Below, piece after piece: positions 24,784 through 39,902 of a DNA stretch of 64,000 nucleotides. Below the pieces are notes generated by a model. It was not told the DNA's origin and did no database searches. It was given only the letters and a program-made list of their open reading frames with translations. The position numbers and the translations under genes are program-made. Origin of the DNA: Strix aluco (Eukaryota; Chordata; Aves; Strigiformes; Strigidae); NCBI RefSeq assembly GCF_031877795.1, contig NC_133932.1, positions 38,516,180 to 38,580,179 of the forward strand, read 5' to 3'. Every line of letters begins with the position of its first letter. Positions within the stretch are counted from its first letter, which is position 1.

Positions 24784-27714
24784 AACTGGGTTAATATTCC
24801 CCAAGGTTAACTCAGCTTGCTAACAAAGGTCAAAGGAACAGCAGAGCAGAGCTGGAGCAGCCAGGGTGGAGGTGGGGAGGGGGACACTGCCTCCTCTTGG
24901 CAGCAGAAGCTGTCAGGTCTGTTCAGCTTGTCTTTTCTAGTCGAGGAGTGAGCTCGCGGCTCTGTCATCTCTTCCGAAATAGTTGTATCTACATATTATT
25001 GTGTTTTAATTATGCAAGCTTTTGAAGAGCAGGATGCCGAGTGTTCATTTTATTAACGGTGTATAAGCAAACTTTAAAGGAGAGATCAGGGCAGGGTTTG
25101 GTTTTTCAGAGTGGCTGCATGCTTTGGGGAGGCCAGGGTGAGTCCCCAACGGGAGAGGGACTTTCTCTTGCTGAGGAGCCCCAGAGTTCACTGCCCACCA
25201 CTCCAGGTGTCAGAGTCTCAACATGAACCAGCCTAACACTGCTGATATCCGCACTTACTCCAAACACCTTTCTCTCACTTAAATATTAATAGTTAAATGT
25301 TCAGTAAACCACGTCCTCCTGAATATATATGTGCAGGGCAGGGGAAGGACGCTTGGATGTTTTCTTTTGTTTTTTACAGGCATACAAGCTAACATTTCCA
25401 TAGACAGATGCTAAGCATCTGAATTTCAGTATATAAAATAAACTGATCTTTTTAAGTGTCTGGCATCACCTGCCATTGTACATTCTACCACATGATACTT
25501 TTGGCTTCCTATGACACCCCTTTATTCTCTAAGGTAGCTCTGCCCACCCATTAATCATAACTCACTTTGTTTCTGCAGCACTTTGTTATCGCAGTTCATT
25601 TCCTACTCTGTTAATACCCAACATATCATTTGCTCCATTGTCTTTTGTACTTCTGAAGTTTTGCTTGTGTTTCTAGTGTCTAATCAGAAACCCAGGGGAG
25701 TGGGAGATAAGGTCTCTGTAAACCCAAACTGCAGAGTACTCATTCAAAGCATGTCAGGATGAGCTTGCCCTTGCCACTTTGGGACTACAGCATAAGACTT
25801 TCGTTTACCATGCCAATAGAACTAGAATTAGAGGTACCTCCAGGGAAATTCAGTGCTAAAGCCCACAACTGGGGGGGAAAAAACCAAACAAACAAACCAA
25901 CCCAAACCTAAAAACATTCAGATAAGGAACTGGTTCACCCAACTCAACACCTCCTTCATTTTCACAACCCAGCTTTAAGCACCAGGTTTCTCATTATGCC
26001 CTACTGCGGGGGAGTCCTCTATATGTTTTTTTTTTCATCGGTACCATGAAAGAGAGCTCTGTGGTTGTTGACATTTCACGACAGACGTTACAGTTATGCA
26101 CTCACCCATAAAACTACATCAAACCTGGGAACTTAATTAGTCATTTAATAACTAAGCTTAAACTAAATGTATGTTGACTTTAGAAGCCCATTTGCATCTG
26201 CTGGTACTACCAAGAATACACACATAAATTTACCCACTACAGGTATATTTGAAAATCAAAATAAAAGGGCAGACATCTTCAAAAATAATCTTTTCCTAAC
26301 TGTTGAATGGCTGTGAAACAGGAGGTAGACCTTTGTTGGGGTATTAACTAAATATGTTGAAAAACCACAACTCCTTAAACCCATTACCCTGTTATCTGGG
26401 AACTAGAAGAAGGTCTCACATGCCTGCAGATTAGAAAGGTGTGCTCACTTCTTTCCCAGCATTTCAGAAACTTTTTTAGGAGTTTCAAGCCCTGCACAGA
26501 TGACAAAAAAAAAAAATTGCTCCAGCTCTTCTTGGTTCTGATTTTTTTTTTTCTTTTTCCTCCCAGCTTAGCTTTCTACTATAGAGACAAAAAAGGCCTC
26601 AGAGATTAAATTCTTTGCTGTCTCCCAGAGGGAAGAAACTGTTGGGAATAAGTGACTTTAACTTTCCTTTAGGTGCATGTTGTTTCAATGGATTTCTTGT
26701 ATGTTACTGTAAAACAAGAGAGAATAAAAATTCAAATACTGCTTTTTGTTGGATTTTTCTGGGTGTACCATGCAAATACAGCTGCATAGGATTTGACCTA
26801 CAAATTTGACCTGCTACCCACATTAAAATAATGCTACTCTTGTGGCACAGAAATTGAATTACAACTTCAATTTATTGTATGACTTTTTCTTGATACTCAG
26901 CATCTTTTTTTTTTCACTGATCTGGTTGTTAGCTTTGTCTTGCACTTGTAATACAAAGCAGCAATAAATCCATACTACTCAGCCAGTTAAACCACGTTTA
27001 TAGTTATTCTTGTGCCACCAAACAGGCCTGAAGCTACTACAATGCATCAGTGAATATGGGTTTCGATGCAGACTGATCTCACTGTTCTTATAAAAAGAAA
27101 TTCCACAACTACATTTTGACTTACATTTTAAAATACATAATTCAATATGGATTTGCTAAAGGAAAATTACTCAATTCTTATGCAACTGACTTTAAACAAT
27201 TAGTGACAGAACTGTGTTTCAGTAAAAATTAGAATCAAATATATTTAGTTTTACTGGTGCATACAGAAAAGTACTGATTGGGAAAATAAAAAGAAACAAA
27301 CCACAATAAATCTTAAATTGAGATTTTTATATTTTTTTCCCAGTCAGAAACCAAAAATGATGTATTGGATCCAAATGTAATCTTGGACAAAATTTACATT
27401 GATTTAGTGCAGCCAGATCTTCTCAACTGATCATTGAATTATAATCTGTTTTTTAAATGTTGAATGTTACTCATGACATCTTACATCAACAAATAACTTA
27501 TTTTTTTATAGATCCAGGAAAATCACTAGTTTTCATTTCTTTGGTAATAATTCTGTGCTACAGAAGTTTAAAAAAAAAAAAAAAAAAGGAACAAGACCTT
27601 CTGAACAGCCGAATTTTCTGAATACCTGCATGAGATAACCAGAGATAAATCATATCCGAAAAGAATTGCCTTTTGTTTGTTTGAATAATAAAGAGTTAGG
27701 GTTTTTTTCACTTT

Positions 27715-27830
27715 CAATCCTAGTTCAGCTCCAGATTTGTTGTATAGCTTTGGCAAACTTGTTTCCATCTGCCTTCATTTCCTGCTCTGAAAAAGGGAAT
27801 TAATGGTATGCTTTATCAGGAGGAGTATAG
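27715..27830 (+). mobile_element. MIR-like SINE relic
   Basis: ctttggcaaacttg, a ttcatttcctgctctgaaaa block and agggaattaat follow the order of the MIR 3' half (TTGGGCAAGT, CAGTTTCCTCATCTGTAAAA, GGGA). Strongly diverged. Confidence 0.35.
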
Positions 27831-30800
27831 CTATTTTCACATTTAACCAAATATTTGTAGAAGTGCTTGGAGACTTGTTGATTAACCTGTTATAAAAGGG
27901 TAATAATAAAGTGTCCTCTTTATATTTACCTGCAGCTAGGCAAGCTTTTATGGTCTGTTCCTGCATCAGGTAAAAGTACTTGATTTTTATCAACAATTGG
28001 ACATTGTTTTAATTCTGTGATAAACTGTAAATCACCGATTGGTTGCAAACAAAATACTGATCCAGTTCACTGGATCAGGCATGCTATAAGCAAGTGAAAA
28101 TGCAGTTCAGTTTCACCTGTTTATATTCTTCAGCAAACCAGCAATTAACTCTGGAAAAAATATATTTAATTGCAATTACAAGAAAGTGCTGTTTGCATAT
28201 GCAAATTCAAGATTTCAGTTTCTGTGATTGTACATCTGAACAAATACTCCTCACAAAGGGACTTCTGCAGTTCTTTGACATTCAGAAAGCTGTGCTTTCC
28301 ATGGAAGCAGCTAGATGTGTTGCCCGTAACTTTTCACAGGATAACTTCATGGTTGTGAGTAAGGCAAGATTTTACAGTTTGACTCCGATATGTTCAGTTA
28401 TTTTTCTTGGCTTTTTTTTTTTTAATTTTAACTGAAGTGGTTCAGTGATGCCCTATTTGCAATATGAATGAATCTTGGAGTAGAGAAAAAATGGTGATTT
28501 CTGAAATTATTTCTGAATCACAGTTACCAGTATTCCACATCTCAGTATAAAAATTATTAACCTGTAGTAGAACATCACACACTTGGCACTCTTACTGCTT
28601 GCTACAGTTTCCTCATTAATGACTAAAATATGTTTACATTTCTTCATCTTACTTCATCATTCTTAATTTAAGTCTGATTCTCTTCACTGGTTTATTTTGG
28701 TTCAATGGCTACATTAATTCCTTAAGAAAGAACTGTGTTTGCTTGCCTGCTGCCTATGTAAAGAAGTCTTGTGTTTGAAGGCACAAATAAAACAAAGCCA
28801 AAATACTTCTTATCTTTAGAGAAGGCGTCACAAGAAAACAGATCCTTTCTGGTGAATAATGAGAACTGTAGCATTACTATTTTCCTCTAAGAGGTGAAAG
28901 ATTGATGCTTTAATTCTACCTTTACTTAATTGCCAACACTTTGGCATTAAGCAAGTAAATTTTTGAAGAGGAAATTCCTGTGCTACTTTAACTGCTTGCT
29001 TACCAAACTTTTTCTTACTAGTTCTATAACTCTTTTGGGATCAAATCCCAACCACATTGAAACATGTCAAAGCTTCATATGAAGCTAAAAGAAGCTAGCT
29101 GGAAGTATTTGTTTTCTCTGGGATTGATTGGACATAGGTCATCCAACTCCTGTACAGCCACCTGGTGAGTAATTTTCAGAAGATAATTTGAACCCATCCT
29201 GTGAAAGGAGTACAAGCTGGCTAATATGAGTTTCTGCTGGTGATGGACATCTTTTTCTAAATACTTCACTGGTAACAACAGCAACAGTCCTCATACAACA
29301 AATACCAGATAGGACTGACATCTTCACCGCTGTTCTGCTTAAAACTGATCAAAGTATAGGTACAAGGAAAAACACTTAGACACCATTCCATGTACACTGT
29401 AGAAAATGGCCTTGGGAAATGGGTATTTCCATAAACATCCAAAGTTGACAAAGCTATGCTTTAGATCTTAACACTGTACTGCTATTACTAATTGGCCAAG
29501 TGGGGCTTATAGAGTTTCTTTGCAAAATACTAATTATCTTGCTGTCTGTCTGCACAGGTTTTGAAGAAAAAAACAGAAGAGATAGCATAGATGGAAGTCA
29601 GGTAACAGAAGCAGATCAACTGATAGTTAATTTTATTAATATGCTGCGTCTGTACTCAGGCTTTTTTCCACTTCTAGCATCATCAGAGACACATGAATGC
29701 TAGAACTGAAATAATAACATATAAAAAATCGCAGTAGGTAGATCATATTATTTTGGAAGCTATACAAGCTTCAGGGAACTGGTAAATATTTGAGATACTT
29801 AGAAAACTAACTTTCCTGACCTGCTTGGTTTTTTAAGTATTAAGTAAGTGTCTTTACAATAATTTACTAATCAAAATTCAGATTGCTTTGGAGTTGTTTG
29901 CATGCAGCTATTTGAAAGTTTAGTTGCTTTTCACCAATAGATATTTTTCTGTAACATTTTTGTATTGAAAATTTTAAAGAGCGGTTGTTCTGCTTTATAG
30001 TAACTCCTTATGTAGTTTTACTAAACAAGATTTCAGGTGTCATATTCTTATTATCCACAGAGAAGTTATGGAGGAAAAAAGCATGAAAAATTAGGTTACT
30101 CGGTCCACATCCCATGAAGAAATTCCTGTCTTGGACAATCTTCCATGATAACAGACTTTTTTCTACCATTCTGCTTATCTGCCCGTTATGTGCCTAAATT
30201 TACCTTCCTTCCAATCTTTTTCCAATCATTCTAACAAGCGTTTTCTACCTTTCTATATTTGTAGGCAGGTTCCACTTTTCACATAGTTCTATTCAATTAG
30301 TCCTACTGTATACAAAGTATCCCCTCTCTAATAGTGTTAATGTATTGCTCCAGCCTTCATAAAGCTCGCGTTGCTATTGACTACATAGCTGTCCACACAG
30401 AGATATAGGTACTGCAGTATCCAGGAGCACATGGAATAATGCAAGAACATTTCCTTGAGGAGTAAAAAGATTGTCTGTGAGACAAGATGCTCCTGTATCT
30501 GGACTGGATTAATATTGCCACTTTTTTTGCTGTTACGTTGCTACCTAATCCCATAGATAACATGTATCTGAACCAACTGAGTTATAGTTGTTTTGGGGGA
30601 GTTGTGTTTCCGTTCCTTGTTTTATTTTTGAAAGCCTACTTCAAGACCATCCTCCCTTATTCATATTTTGTGGGGGACACATTCCAAATATCTAATAATA
30701 ATTTTTTTGTCATATTCATTTATTTTACCCCTTTATTAATGGCTTTGTTTTTGTTTAGCTTCTACTTGTGTCTATGTACATGGTGCAACTGTTAATATTA

Positions 30801-33458
30801 ACTATACAATAAGTGAATACATGACCTTATTTTATTTTCTCTCCTTCTGTTGTTGCATCTTTGAGACAAAAAATCCTCTGCTCTGTTTCCAGTGAACTTA
30901 GTTCTACTGAACTACTCCAGCCTGATAAAGAGGATTCTCACACCTTTGAACGCAGCAGGAATGCTGCAAGGTGCCTATCGTATGAAAACAAGGAGTTAGC
31001 CTCTTCTTAAACTGGCTGTGCTGAAGAGGGGGAGAGAGAGTTATAACTTCAGATAGCTGCTCAGAGGTAAGCGAGCTCTTCAGAAGTGATGTGAGAGATT
31101 GGTGCTTTTGTGTCCTGCTGCTTCCTAAGCTCTCCAGGCTTGTTCCCAGGGAGACTGGCTTATCAAAAGAGTGCCAGTGCAGAAGCTGGGAGGGTCAACT
31201 GGTGACCCTCAACACCCTTCAACACATGAAGGTTCAGACCTTGGAAACTAATTTAAAGGGTGATGGGTTGGATAGCCTGATAAACTCTCAAAGAGCAGCA
31301 GGAACAGCCAAGGTGGACACCTCACCACAGTGCATGTCATACATGTTGGCAACACTTGGGTGGGCTAGATAACATATAAAGGTTTTTAATACATTTTTCC
31401 TATGGCTTATAAATACAAAATAATCCTCTTAAAATTATGAAGTTACTATGCTCTTATTTGTGTGTTTTGATACCAGTCAGATTTGTTAGAAAAGCCTAGT
31501 CAATATACAATCTTTTAGCATTGGACTGCACTTAAAACAAGAACTGTGGGATTCCACCCAGAAAATATGATTTCCTGGTATCCTTGCAAAGATCAGAGAC
31601 TCAGAGAGGAACTTACCCTGTAAGTGTTGGGAACTGTTAGATCACCTTAAGGCAAAGAATCCACAAAATAGCCAGAACTTCAGCAGCCCATTACATGCCC
31701 CACAAGGGTAGGTATAGAGCTAGCAATTCAGGAAAGAGCCCATACTTCAGCAAGACACCACTCGTTTGAGCCCTATCTGAGAAGACTTGGAATTTTTGTC
31801 TTAGATATGCTAAAGGTGACAATTTAGCGCAGATGCCCCTTAGTCATTTCATTCAGCGTACACTGATAGACCTTCAAACATTCAAGTCAAGTCACTTATA
31901 AAAGACTTCAAGGAGGCCACAGGGTCTCCTGCATCCTGTGCACCCAAAATAGCTCGATCCTGTGTATTTTGAATGCAACCCATCTTCACTAACCCAAAAA
32001 TTGTAGCACTATGTGATGTGGCTACAAAAGCTACAAAAAAACAGTGAGAGCAGGAAACGGTATAAAGACACACCTCCTGTCCCATGAGAGAGGGACAATC
32101 CTGTCCTAATAGTCTCATGGGCAGTAGGCCTCTTTGCCTAGACTGTTACCTAGATGGGATGCCCAGGCTCTCTGTCAGGCTCCAAATGGGGCAAGAACGG
32201 CAGGTTTTGACTATGGTGAGATTTCACACATTTGCTTGTAAATGGGGAAGCCTAGTGCCACCCTTTCTGCATGGAGGCACTTCACCAGCATCCTCAAAGG
32301 ACTCCCAAAAGGACCAGCAAAATCCTTTAACAGCTTCTTCAGATGCTCCCTTCTGGAGGAAGAAAGTGGGCTAGCAAAAATTATTTCAGTTGTCTGAGGT
32401 TAGCCTGCTTGTCTTGTGAAGGAGAGGCAATGCCAAGTCCCTGGAGCACATAAACACACAAATCAGCCTTCACAGCCAGGAAGGACTTGTGGTGCATGCC
32501 CAATAAATTAAGATTGTGCATCTGTCCATCTGTGTAAGCAGACTATCCTGATAAACCCAAATGTAAGTTGTCCAGAGGTTAAGTGGAAGATGTGACCCTT
32601 ACTCAGCAGGCTGAGGATGGAGGGCTTAGTCTGCTCCTCCTGGGGCAGAGTAGGCCTCCTATGGACTATGCTGCTGTGACACGTAGTATAAACTAAAACA
32701 GGGGTAGGTTAATGGTGGAAGTACTTATTAACAGTGCAGTGTCTCTTGCTCTCAGACATGGTACGCAAGCACACAGTGATCCAGAAAGATTTGGTAATTC
32801 AGAGAGGAAAGCAACCTTGCAAAGCTCTGCAAAGGTCAGATATATATCCCCAAAACAGTCTCTCCCTCCCAGGAACAACAGTTCTCTGTTTTCAGCTAGG
32901 AAATTTTCATATCCTGTTGTCCTGGGGGACATCCAGTGTCCCAGTACAAAAGGTGAGCAGTCCTGTGAAACACCCCTGTAACTGGATGTCCGTTTTTGTA
33001 GATGCTGTTGTGCTCATACCTATATACCCAAAGCTAAAACCACAAAGTGAAAAGCAGGTAGTCTGTCACCCCTGTTATGGGGTAACATCCATAACACTGG
33101 CAACTTTTTCAGAGTGCTCTTGAACCTGAGAGATGTCCCAATTGCTCTTCCATCACCTGAATGAAAGGAAAGTGAGCATAAAAAAAGACTAAAGAGAAAA
33201 ACTGTGCACTTCTCTCAGAGGTATCTGAAAGATTGAGTCTTCCTTAACAGTAGGAGCTGTAGACACATGCTTGGCCACAGATTGGTTTAAAACCCACAAG
33301 AAGGTAATCTCTTTGGTGGGACTTTTAGAAAAAGATTGCTGTGATGCACAGAGAGCAAGCATCTTGGCCAGCTTCACAGCAAACTGGTTACATAGCGTGA
33401 AACTGGTTTCATGGCTGTGCTCTGTAGGGCCTCCAGAGCGGCGGAGTCACTGTGCAAG

Positions 33459-33998
33459 TGTCCTGGTTTCAGCTGGGATAGAGTTAATTTTCTTCCTAGT
33501 AGCTGGTACAGTGCTGCATTTTGGATTTAGGATGAGAATAATGTTGATAATACACAGATGTTTTAGTTGTTGCTGAGCAGTGCTTACACTAAGTCAAGGA
33601 CTTTTCAGCTTCTCATCCTACCCTGCCAGTCAGCACAAGAAGCTGAGAGGGGACACAGCCAGGACAGCTGACCCCAAGTGGCCAAAGAGATATTCCATAC
33701 CATATGACATCATGTTGAACAATAAAACTGGGGGGAGTTGGCTGGGGGATGGCAGCCCACTGCTCGGGGACTGGCTGGGCATCAGTCAGCAGGTGGTGAG
33801 CAATTGCATTGTGCATCACTTGTTTTGTATATTTTTTTATCATTAGTATTCTTTTCCCTTCCTTTTCTGTCCTATTAAACTGTCTTTATCTCAACCCAGG
33901 AGTTTTACCTTTTTTCCGTTTCCTTCCCCCATCTCACTGCGGGGCAGTGAGCGAGAGGCTGTGGGGTGTTTAGCTACCTGCCAGGTAAAACCACAACA
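33459..33998 (+). mobile_element. Solo LTR, ERV-L type
   Basis: 540 bp beginning TGTCCTGGTTTCAGCTGGG and ending CCACAACA, with a perfect 5-bp target duplication GCAAG at 33454-33458 and 33999-34003. It shares its start, middle and poly(A)-region blocks with the provirus LTRs at 41428 and 47538, but has about 130-140 bp near its 5' end (after gagttaattttc) that they lack. A 5-bp duplication and TG...CA ends fit an ERV-L/ERVK-type integrase. A solo LTR arises by recombination between the two LTRs of a provirus. Confidence 0.9.
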
Positions 33999-34003
33999 GC
34001 AAG

Positions 34004-37000
34004 TCACTAGTCTGTAGGGCCAGAAAAGAAAGATAAGGCACCTTGCTTTCTCTCTGATGCTTTTTAGGTTCTCTCCCTTTTTTATTTTCTGGTCAGGTGT
34101 CCACAAGAACACTGAAGCTTCTTTAGGTTACTCTCTACAGACTGCCCAAATCAGGAGCTACCTCATAAATGTGGGTATCCCCTGAAGCAACTGGAAGGAA
34201 CACTGTTTCAGCGAGTGCTTGAAAAGCACCTTTGGTTATGTGTAAGACTATGATCCTCACAGTACATACTGCTCTCAGGTCAGTACTTCTGTCCCTCAGG
34301 AACAGAGAAGTTGCAAATTACCTTCTATTGAGGCTATTGTCTAGTGGGGTTATGGATCAGAAACTTGATTTTCCCTTCTGGCATTTGCATAAAATGCACA
34401 AAAGCCTGCCAGCTGAGCCACCCAGGGAGACTGGCTACCACCCACAAGTTCTGGATCAATAGGATGTTTTGACTGAACTATAAAATATGTGCTGAAAGAA
34501 GATAGAGGGGCACAATGTATAGCAATATTACTAACTGCTGCTAATCATCCTAGGAAATGTCACAAGCTTCAATGTGATTTCCCCACACTCTGTCTTAGGA
34601 ATGTTTCTCCGTAAGAAAAATAGACCTATAATAGAGATTTCTTTTTAACACACCAAAAAGTGTTCAAATATGTTCTGTCTTAGCTTCAAATATTGGTGGG
34701 TAGGCATGGCAGATCTGTAAAAAGCCTGGTTTAGGAAATGGAAGTGTTATGGGAGAGCCTAGAGTCAGCTAGACTTTAAGCCTGGAATCAAGACTCTTCT
34801 CCCACCCTCCCTCACCTTGTGTGATCCATGCAGGCTTATGTCAGCTCATAAGTGAGCATAAAAGAATCCTGCCAAATATCTTATGTGACCTACTGAAACC
34901 TTGCCTGGAAAAACAAAATAGACAAGATATCCAAAGCTACAAATCCATGACAAATCAAGAAGAAGCTGGTTCTCCTTCCTGGTGCAGACAGAGCATTCAC
35001 TGTACTTGTGTGAAACCTTTGCCAATGTTTTCATTACTGCACCCAGAAAACCTCTGAGCTAAGATGAGTTGTAGACTGTAAAGCCCCTGAGGCTTTTTCA
35101 GAAATATTTTCAGAGATGAAGAGTTATGTTCAGTCTGAGGGCAAGTGTGGAGCTGGCAACCCCATTCATCCTTGGGCTTTCTTCTCCATCTTCTTCAGGA
35201 ATGTCAATACCATGTACCAGTTTGACATTTACTCAGGCCTGTCTTAAGAGATTACTAAAATACCTGGGAAAGGTCAGGTATGTTATGATCCCTGTCTTAA
35301 TGCAGAGATCTTCTGGAATTCTTCTCCTCACAGGTGCTATTCGATGTGTAGAGATCTGCAGCTAAGTCTGAGATCAATGTACCTCATCCTGGCACCTTGT
35401 CCTTAGTATTCCTCCACTTATTTAAGTGCTGTGGTCATCTATGGCACTGTGAGTCTTACCTGTAGCTCCTGATGACTCTGCTGCATTCACTGAAAAACAA
35501 GGGCTTCAGCTTGCTCAAGTGCACTACTAGCCAATGTCCAAGGTCTCCTGACGGGAACTGTCAAGTACAGCCTGGCATTTGTCAAAGCAGTTGTCTTGTT
35601 TCAAAGCCCAGTTCCTCAGGATAAAGGGGCAGGTATGTTCCTCTTTTTCCCCTTGGGCATTTACAGATGGTCTATCTCATGTTGTGCTGCCTTCCGTGAC
35701 AGACTCCATGAAGGATACCACTGAAAAAAAATAAGGCTTTCAGGATCTTGAAGGAAAAAATCTGTGCCTTGCCAGTAAAGAATAATCCTGATAGGTGACA
35801 ACAATGAGTGCTTTGGAGGGGGGAATCTGTTATTCTCTCAGGAGGTGGGTGGAGAAGACCATCCGGAATGGACCTCATCCAGAATGACGGCTGAATATAG
35901 CAATGAAATGCATGGGAGTCATGGCTCTTTAAACACACAGAGATGTATCTAAAGGTGTCACGACTAGATTGGGAAGACACACCTGAGTGCTAATGTTACC
36001 AAAAGGGATACCACCCTTTCTAAGGAAGTAACTCTGCTGTTGCTGACCTGAAAGGTCCCTCAAGACCTAGCTCAGATCTCAGCTAGTGGTAGGCTGTTTG
36101 CACCTCTGACAAACACCCACTTCCCTACATCCCACCCTGCAACAGAGCAGCAGCAGCAACTTTCAATAAGAAGGGGCCTGAGCAGGATTAGAGCAGACCC
36201 CTGCACTTCAGAACTTGGAGGCTGTTCATCTATTCCTGCACTCTCTTTGAACTGCTCCATTAGGACCTGCTCAGGGGACTGACTTTGTCCTGGGCTGCTG
36301 AATAATTTTTTTTTTTTTTTTCAGGGAAGAGCCCTGCTGACTGACACTGTCCGCATCAATGTGTCTTCTCTTTGGCTTTGTCCCAGATCATCTGAACTCA
36401 AAGCAACATACAAGGGTGAAATTAGGGAATATGGCCCCTGCAGGATGGTTTGAGAGATGGAAAATAAAGAGTTCACTACAAAATAATCTTCCACACTCTC
36501 CAGAGACTGACTGATGGACAGATATCCTCTTGAGGAGGCAGCCTGGCAGTGTCAGCCTCAAAGGGGCAGACAGTTGGAATAGGCTTTTCACCCTAGGAGT
36601 GCACCAACTTCAGAAAAAGCAGGATGTAGAAACAACCTTTATCTGACAAACATTTAATGGAGTATTGCATAAAACAGATGACTTGAAAGACTTGTTTCAG
36701 TAAAGCTGTGTGGGAAACAAACAGAAAGACAGCTATTTTGTGTCACACGATTTTTTTCTGGTTTTTTTTCATGTGGGTTAGCAAGTCTAAAGCTAGCATG
36801 TGCTCTTTTGTGCTTCAGAAACTAGTGCATGTCTTACCTATTCACTAAATGTAAGTCAAGGTTGCAGGGCACACTTTTGTATAGGTCTTCCTCAGACACA
36901 TTCGTCCGAATTGTGAGATGTTAGAACAACATGTACCACAGGTGCCTGCACACATTTTTGTCCTTTGGGTTTTTTAGTGTCATGCATCCCTTAGCAGGAA

Positions 37001-39902
37001 CTAGAAGAACTCAGATCTAACATTTCACACACTACAGTAGACCAAATCCTGTTCATGTCCCACCACCAACTGCCTCTGTTAGTCAAGTTGAAATAATACA
37101 TGTATAAATATTTATCCCTAAAATATAGTGTACTGTAAGAGATGTTCACTTATTCCTAACTGAGTTTACAGGAGGCATGCCTAAGCTTTCCTGTGGAAGC
37201 CCCTGGTGGAGGAGCAGACTGCATCATTGTCTGTTCTCTTTTTGAAGACTGAGGCAGAAGAGAAAAAGGGTTGACCTGTTTGTAGGCCTCCAGGCTTGAC
37301 TGGTAGGTATCAGCGGTGTCACAGGCTGTCCTGTGACCGGCATTGCAGCTAACCTGAGCATCAAGCCTCATGGTCAGCAGTTCTTTCCAGCCACTGAGAA
37401 ACATGGTCCTGATGAGCTATATATAGATTGTGGATTGAGACAATATGTGATATGGGTCACATATAAATGGAGAAGTTACCGTCTTAGGAAAAGTGCTGAT
37501 ATATTGTAATAGTCAGCGGGTGCAAGCTACAGCTCTTCATTCACCCAAGGATCTGACTTGGTTTGCTGTTGGAGACTGCCTCTCCCTTCTTTCTCTGCCC
37601 ATCCTGGTTGGTTTCTTCAAAATTAGAGGCTTCCCTATTCATGCCTTCTGTTTGTTAGCTGCTGCTTTCTTCCCTCCTTTTTTCTTAACAAAATCTACCA
37701 TGAGAACTGAGGCTTTGATAGCTTGCTATTTTATTATTTTATTTTGCCCCTCCTATAAGGGTGAGACCTAGTTTGTCTTCAAATGACTTGAGCCTTTTGC
37801 TGAGGTAGATGCTGGCAAGGTACATATATAGAAACATCATGGCTCACCAAAATGTTAATGTCTATAAATAATAAAAAAAAAAAAATTAAAAAACCTGCAA
37901 TCTAAAAAAATCCTTAAATCAATTCTGAAAATTTATTTCCGCAAAAGCTACAATAAAACCAAGATTTCACCCCTAATATATAAAGTGACATAGCCCTGCA
38001 TGGTTTGTATATCATAGAAGATGCTGTAGCTGGCACACCTCTATCTGTTTTGTTCAGATCCATGAATGTAAACTACAATTCTCTTCATTTTTTTCCTTCA
38101 GGTTGTTCCTCCCACCCTGCAGGGTTATTGTAGAGGACCTGCTTTTTAACCTCACTTGTGTGAGATGGAGCTTGCTTGACAGAGTATTGTTGTTACATGG
38201 ACCCAAGAAGTAACATGTTGTTACATGGACCCAAGCAAATGAGTGTACAGGTGTACCCCGTGGCAGCTTTCTCTTCCTTCTTATACTGTTGAAGCGAGCA
38301 GTCCAGGAGCTGACTTGGTCATATTAACAGACATTGGGATGTGCTGGCAGGAGTTGCCTAGATGTGGACATGAGCTGCCTGATGATCTGAACATCTACCT
38401 CACTTCCACATGTGCCTGGCTGTGTGATCCATATCCAACTTTTGCTTTTCCAGTAAAACCAATATAGATGACCTGTCCAGTTTCCTCCTCTTTTGCCCCA
38501 GCTCTTTCTCTTCCTGCCATGTTTTCCTGATCTTAAATTTGCAAGATCATCACATTGCTCCATTCAGACCCTTCTGAAAATATACTGCCATAATAAAAAC
38601 TCACCTATTAACGCAAGAGAAAGGGGAAACCTCTCTGAGTGTGTTGTCAGTAAGACAGAGGGTTTCAGAACCGTCTTCACTGACATTTTGTTGTGAACTT
38701 CTGTCAAGTCCACTTTTATCACTGTATAAAAAACCATGAATATTAATTCTTACAGATTACTCATATGATCAGCTATATAACTAAAATGAGCACTCAGCTT
38801 CTCGTAGACTGTGCTGAAACGACAAAAATTAATACATTGAAAATAAATAGCAAGAACCAGCTCCTTCAAAATCCAGTTTGTTTCTTCATCATACCCCAAG
38901 TAGGGTATGCCATTTTTAAGGGAATACAATGTACCTTCATCCTTATCAACAAAGGCTGACCTTACATAGCTCAGTATGGACAAGCATGCATAGCTTATAA
39001 CTGACTGTTTCCTCTTGCAGTTAATCTGGTGGAACATCTTGCTTAAAAGCACAAGTTTAAGATTGCAAAGGTGCATTTTTGCCCTTGATTGCAACACAGG
39101 TGAAGTACAGTTAATACCTGCAACGTGGCCCCAGCTATCCGGGTGGCTATTGGTTTTAAGAACTGAAATTTCTAAGAGCAAACAGGGTCTGAGCCAAGGG
39201 CCCCTTGCTGGGGGCGCTGGCCCCCAGGTGCGCTCCACTTGGACAACCCTTGTTGCAGTGAGACCTGCTTCTGTGGCGGGTGGGGAATGCGGAGGGCAAT
39301 AAAGTGAGCCTAGAGAGACCTCTGCTTTCTAACCTCAGGCATTTTTTCACAGTATAGATAAGGTCCCAGACATTCCTCTGGCTGGAGCTGGGAGACCTTC
39401 CGGGCATGGTGGGATCTACTGGCACTGCACTGCTCCAGATAGGTGGTGTACAGAAGACAGGCGGCCATTGTTCTTCGTATCATGAACATATGCAAAAATC
39501 CACAGGTGCTCAAACAGAAGTCACTGTTGAAGACACAATAAATGGTTCAAGAAAAGGCTTGATTCAAATTGGAGCTGGGCATTTAAGGGATTAGATTAAT
39601 GATCTGGGGGAGAGACAGCTTAATTAAAGCCATAATGAAAAATTCAGGCTATTTACAAGATTTAAGTATTCTTCAGAAAAGTGTTTTGACTCAACTGCTA
39701 CAAGGAAGAACATAGTTTGCAAAATTAAGAACTTGCATTTCATTTATCTTTTCCCACTTTCCCTTTGATTTGTGGCTAAAATCCTGAAGACTGATTCAGC
39801 TTTCAGAAATGTGTCTTTCAGAAAGTCAGATCTTCCCCCTTTAACCCCAAACCCAATCAGGTAATTGGGAAATGTAATATTTTTAATAGAATTTAGACCA
39901 TT
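34004..39902. other. Intergenic DNA, nothing recognised
   Basis: Short open frames only; none shows a protein family I know. It includes a T-rich run at about 36307-36321 and a short direct duplication at 38188-38235. A highly decayed transposon could be present unseen. Confidence 0.4.
38188..38235. repeat. 20-bp direct repeat
   Basis: The block tgttgttacatggacccaag occurs at 38188-38207 and again at 38216-38235, a 28-bp period. Confidence 0.9.

Larger units (their letters stand above)
22980..33453. other. AT-rich intergenic DNA upstream of TMPRSS2
   Basis: No exon, RNA gene or intact element recognised. It contains a 26-T run at 24758-24783, a G-run at 24549-24566, and a MIR-like relic at 27.7 kb. 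The 102-residue hydrophobic open frame at 30487-30795 has no supporting splice or start context. Confidence 0.5.

Noticed and set aside
30487-30795. 102-residue hydrophobic open frame
   Set aside because: T-rich DNA gives hydrophobic frames by chance; no start context, neighbours or similarity.
36072-36260. 62-residue minus-strand frame (MEQFKESAGIDEQPP...) considered as a gag or gene fragment
   Set aside because: No matching neighbours, motif or second element border.
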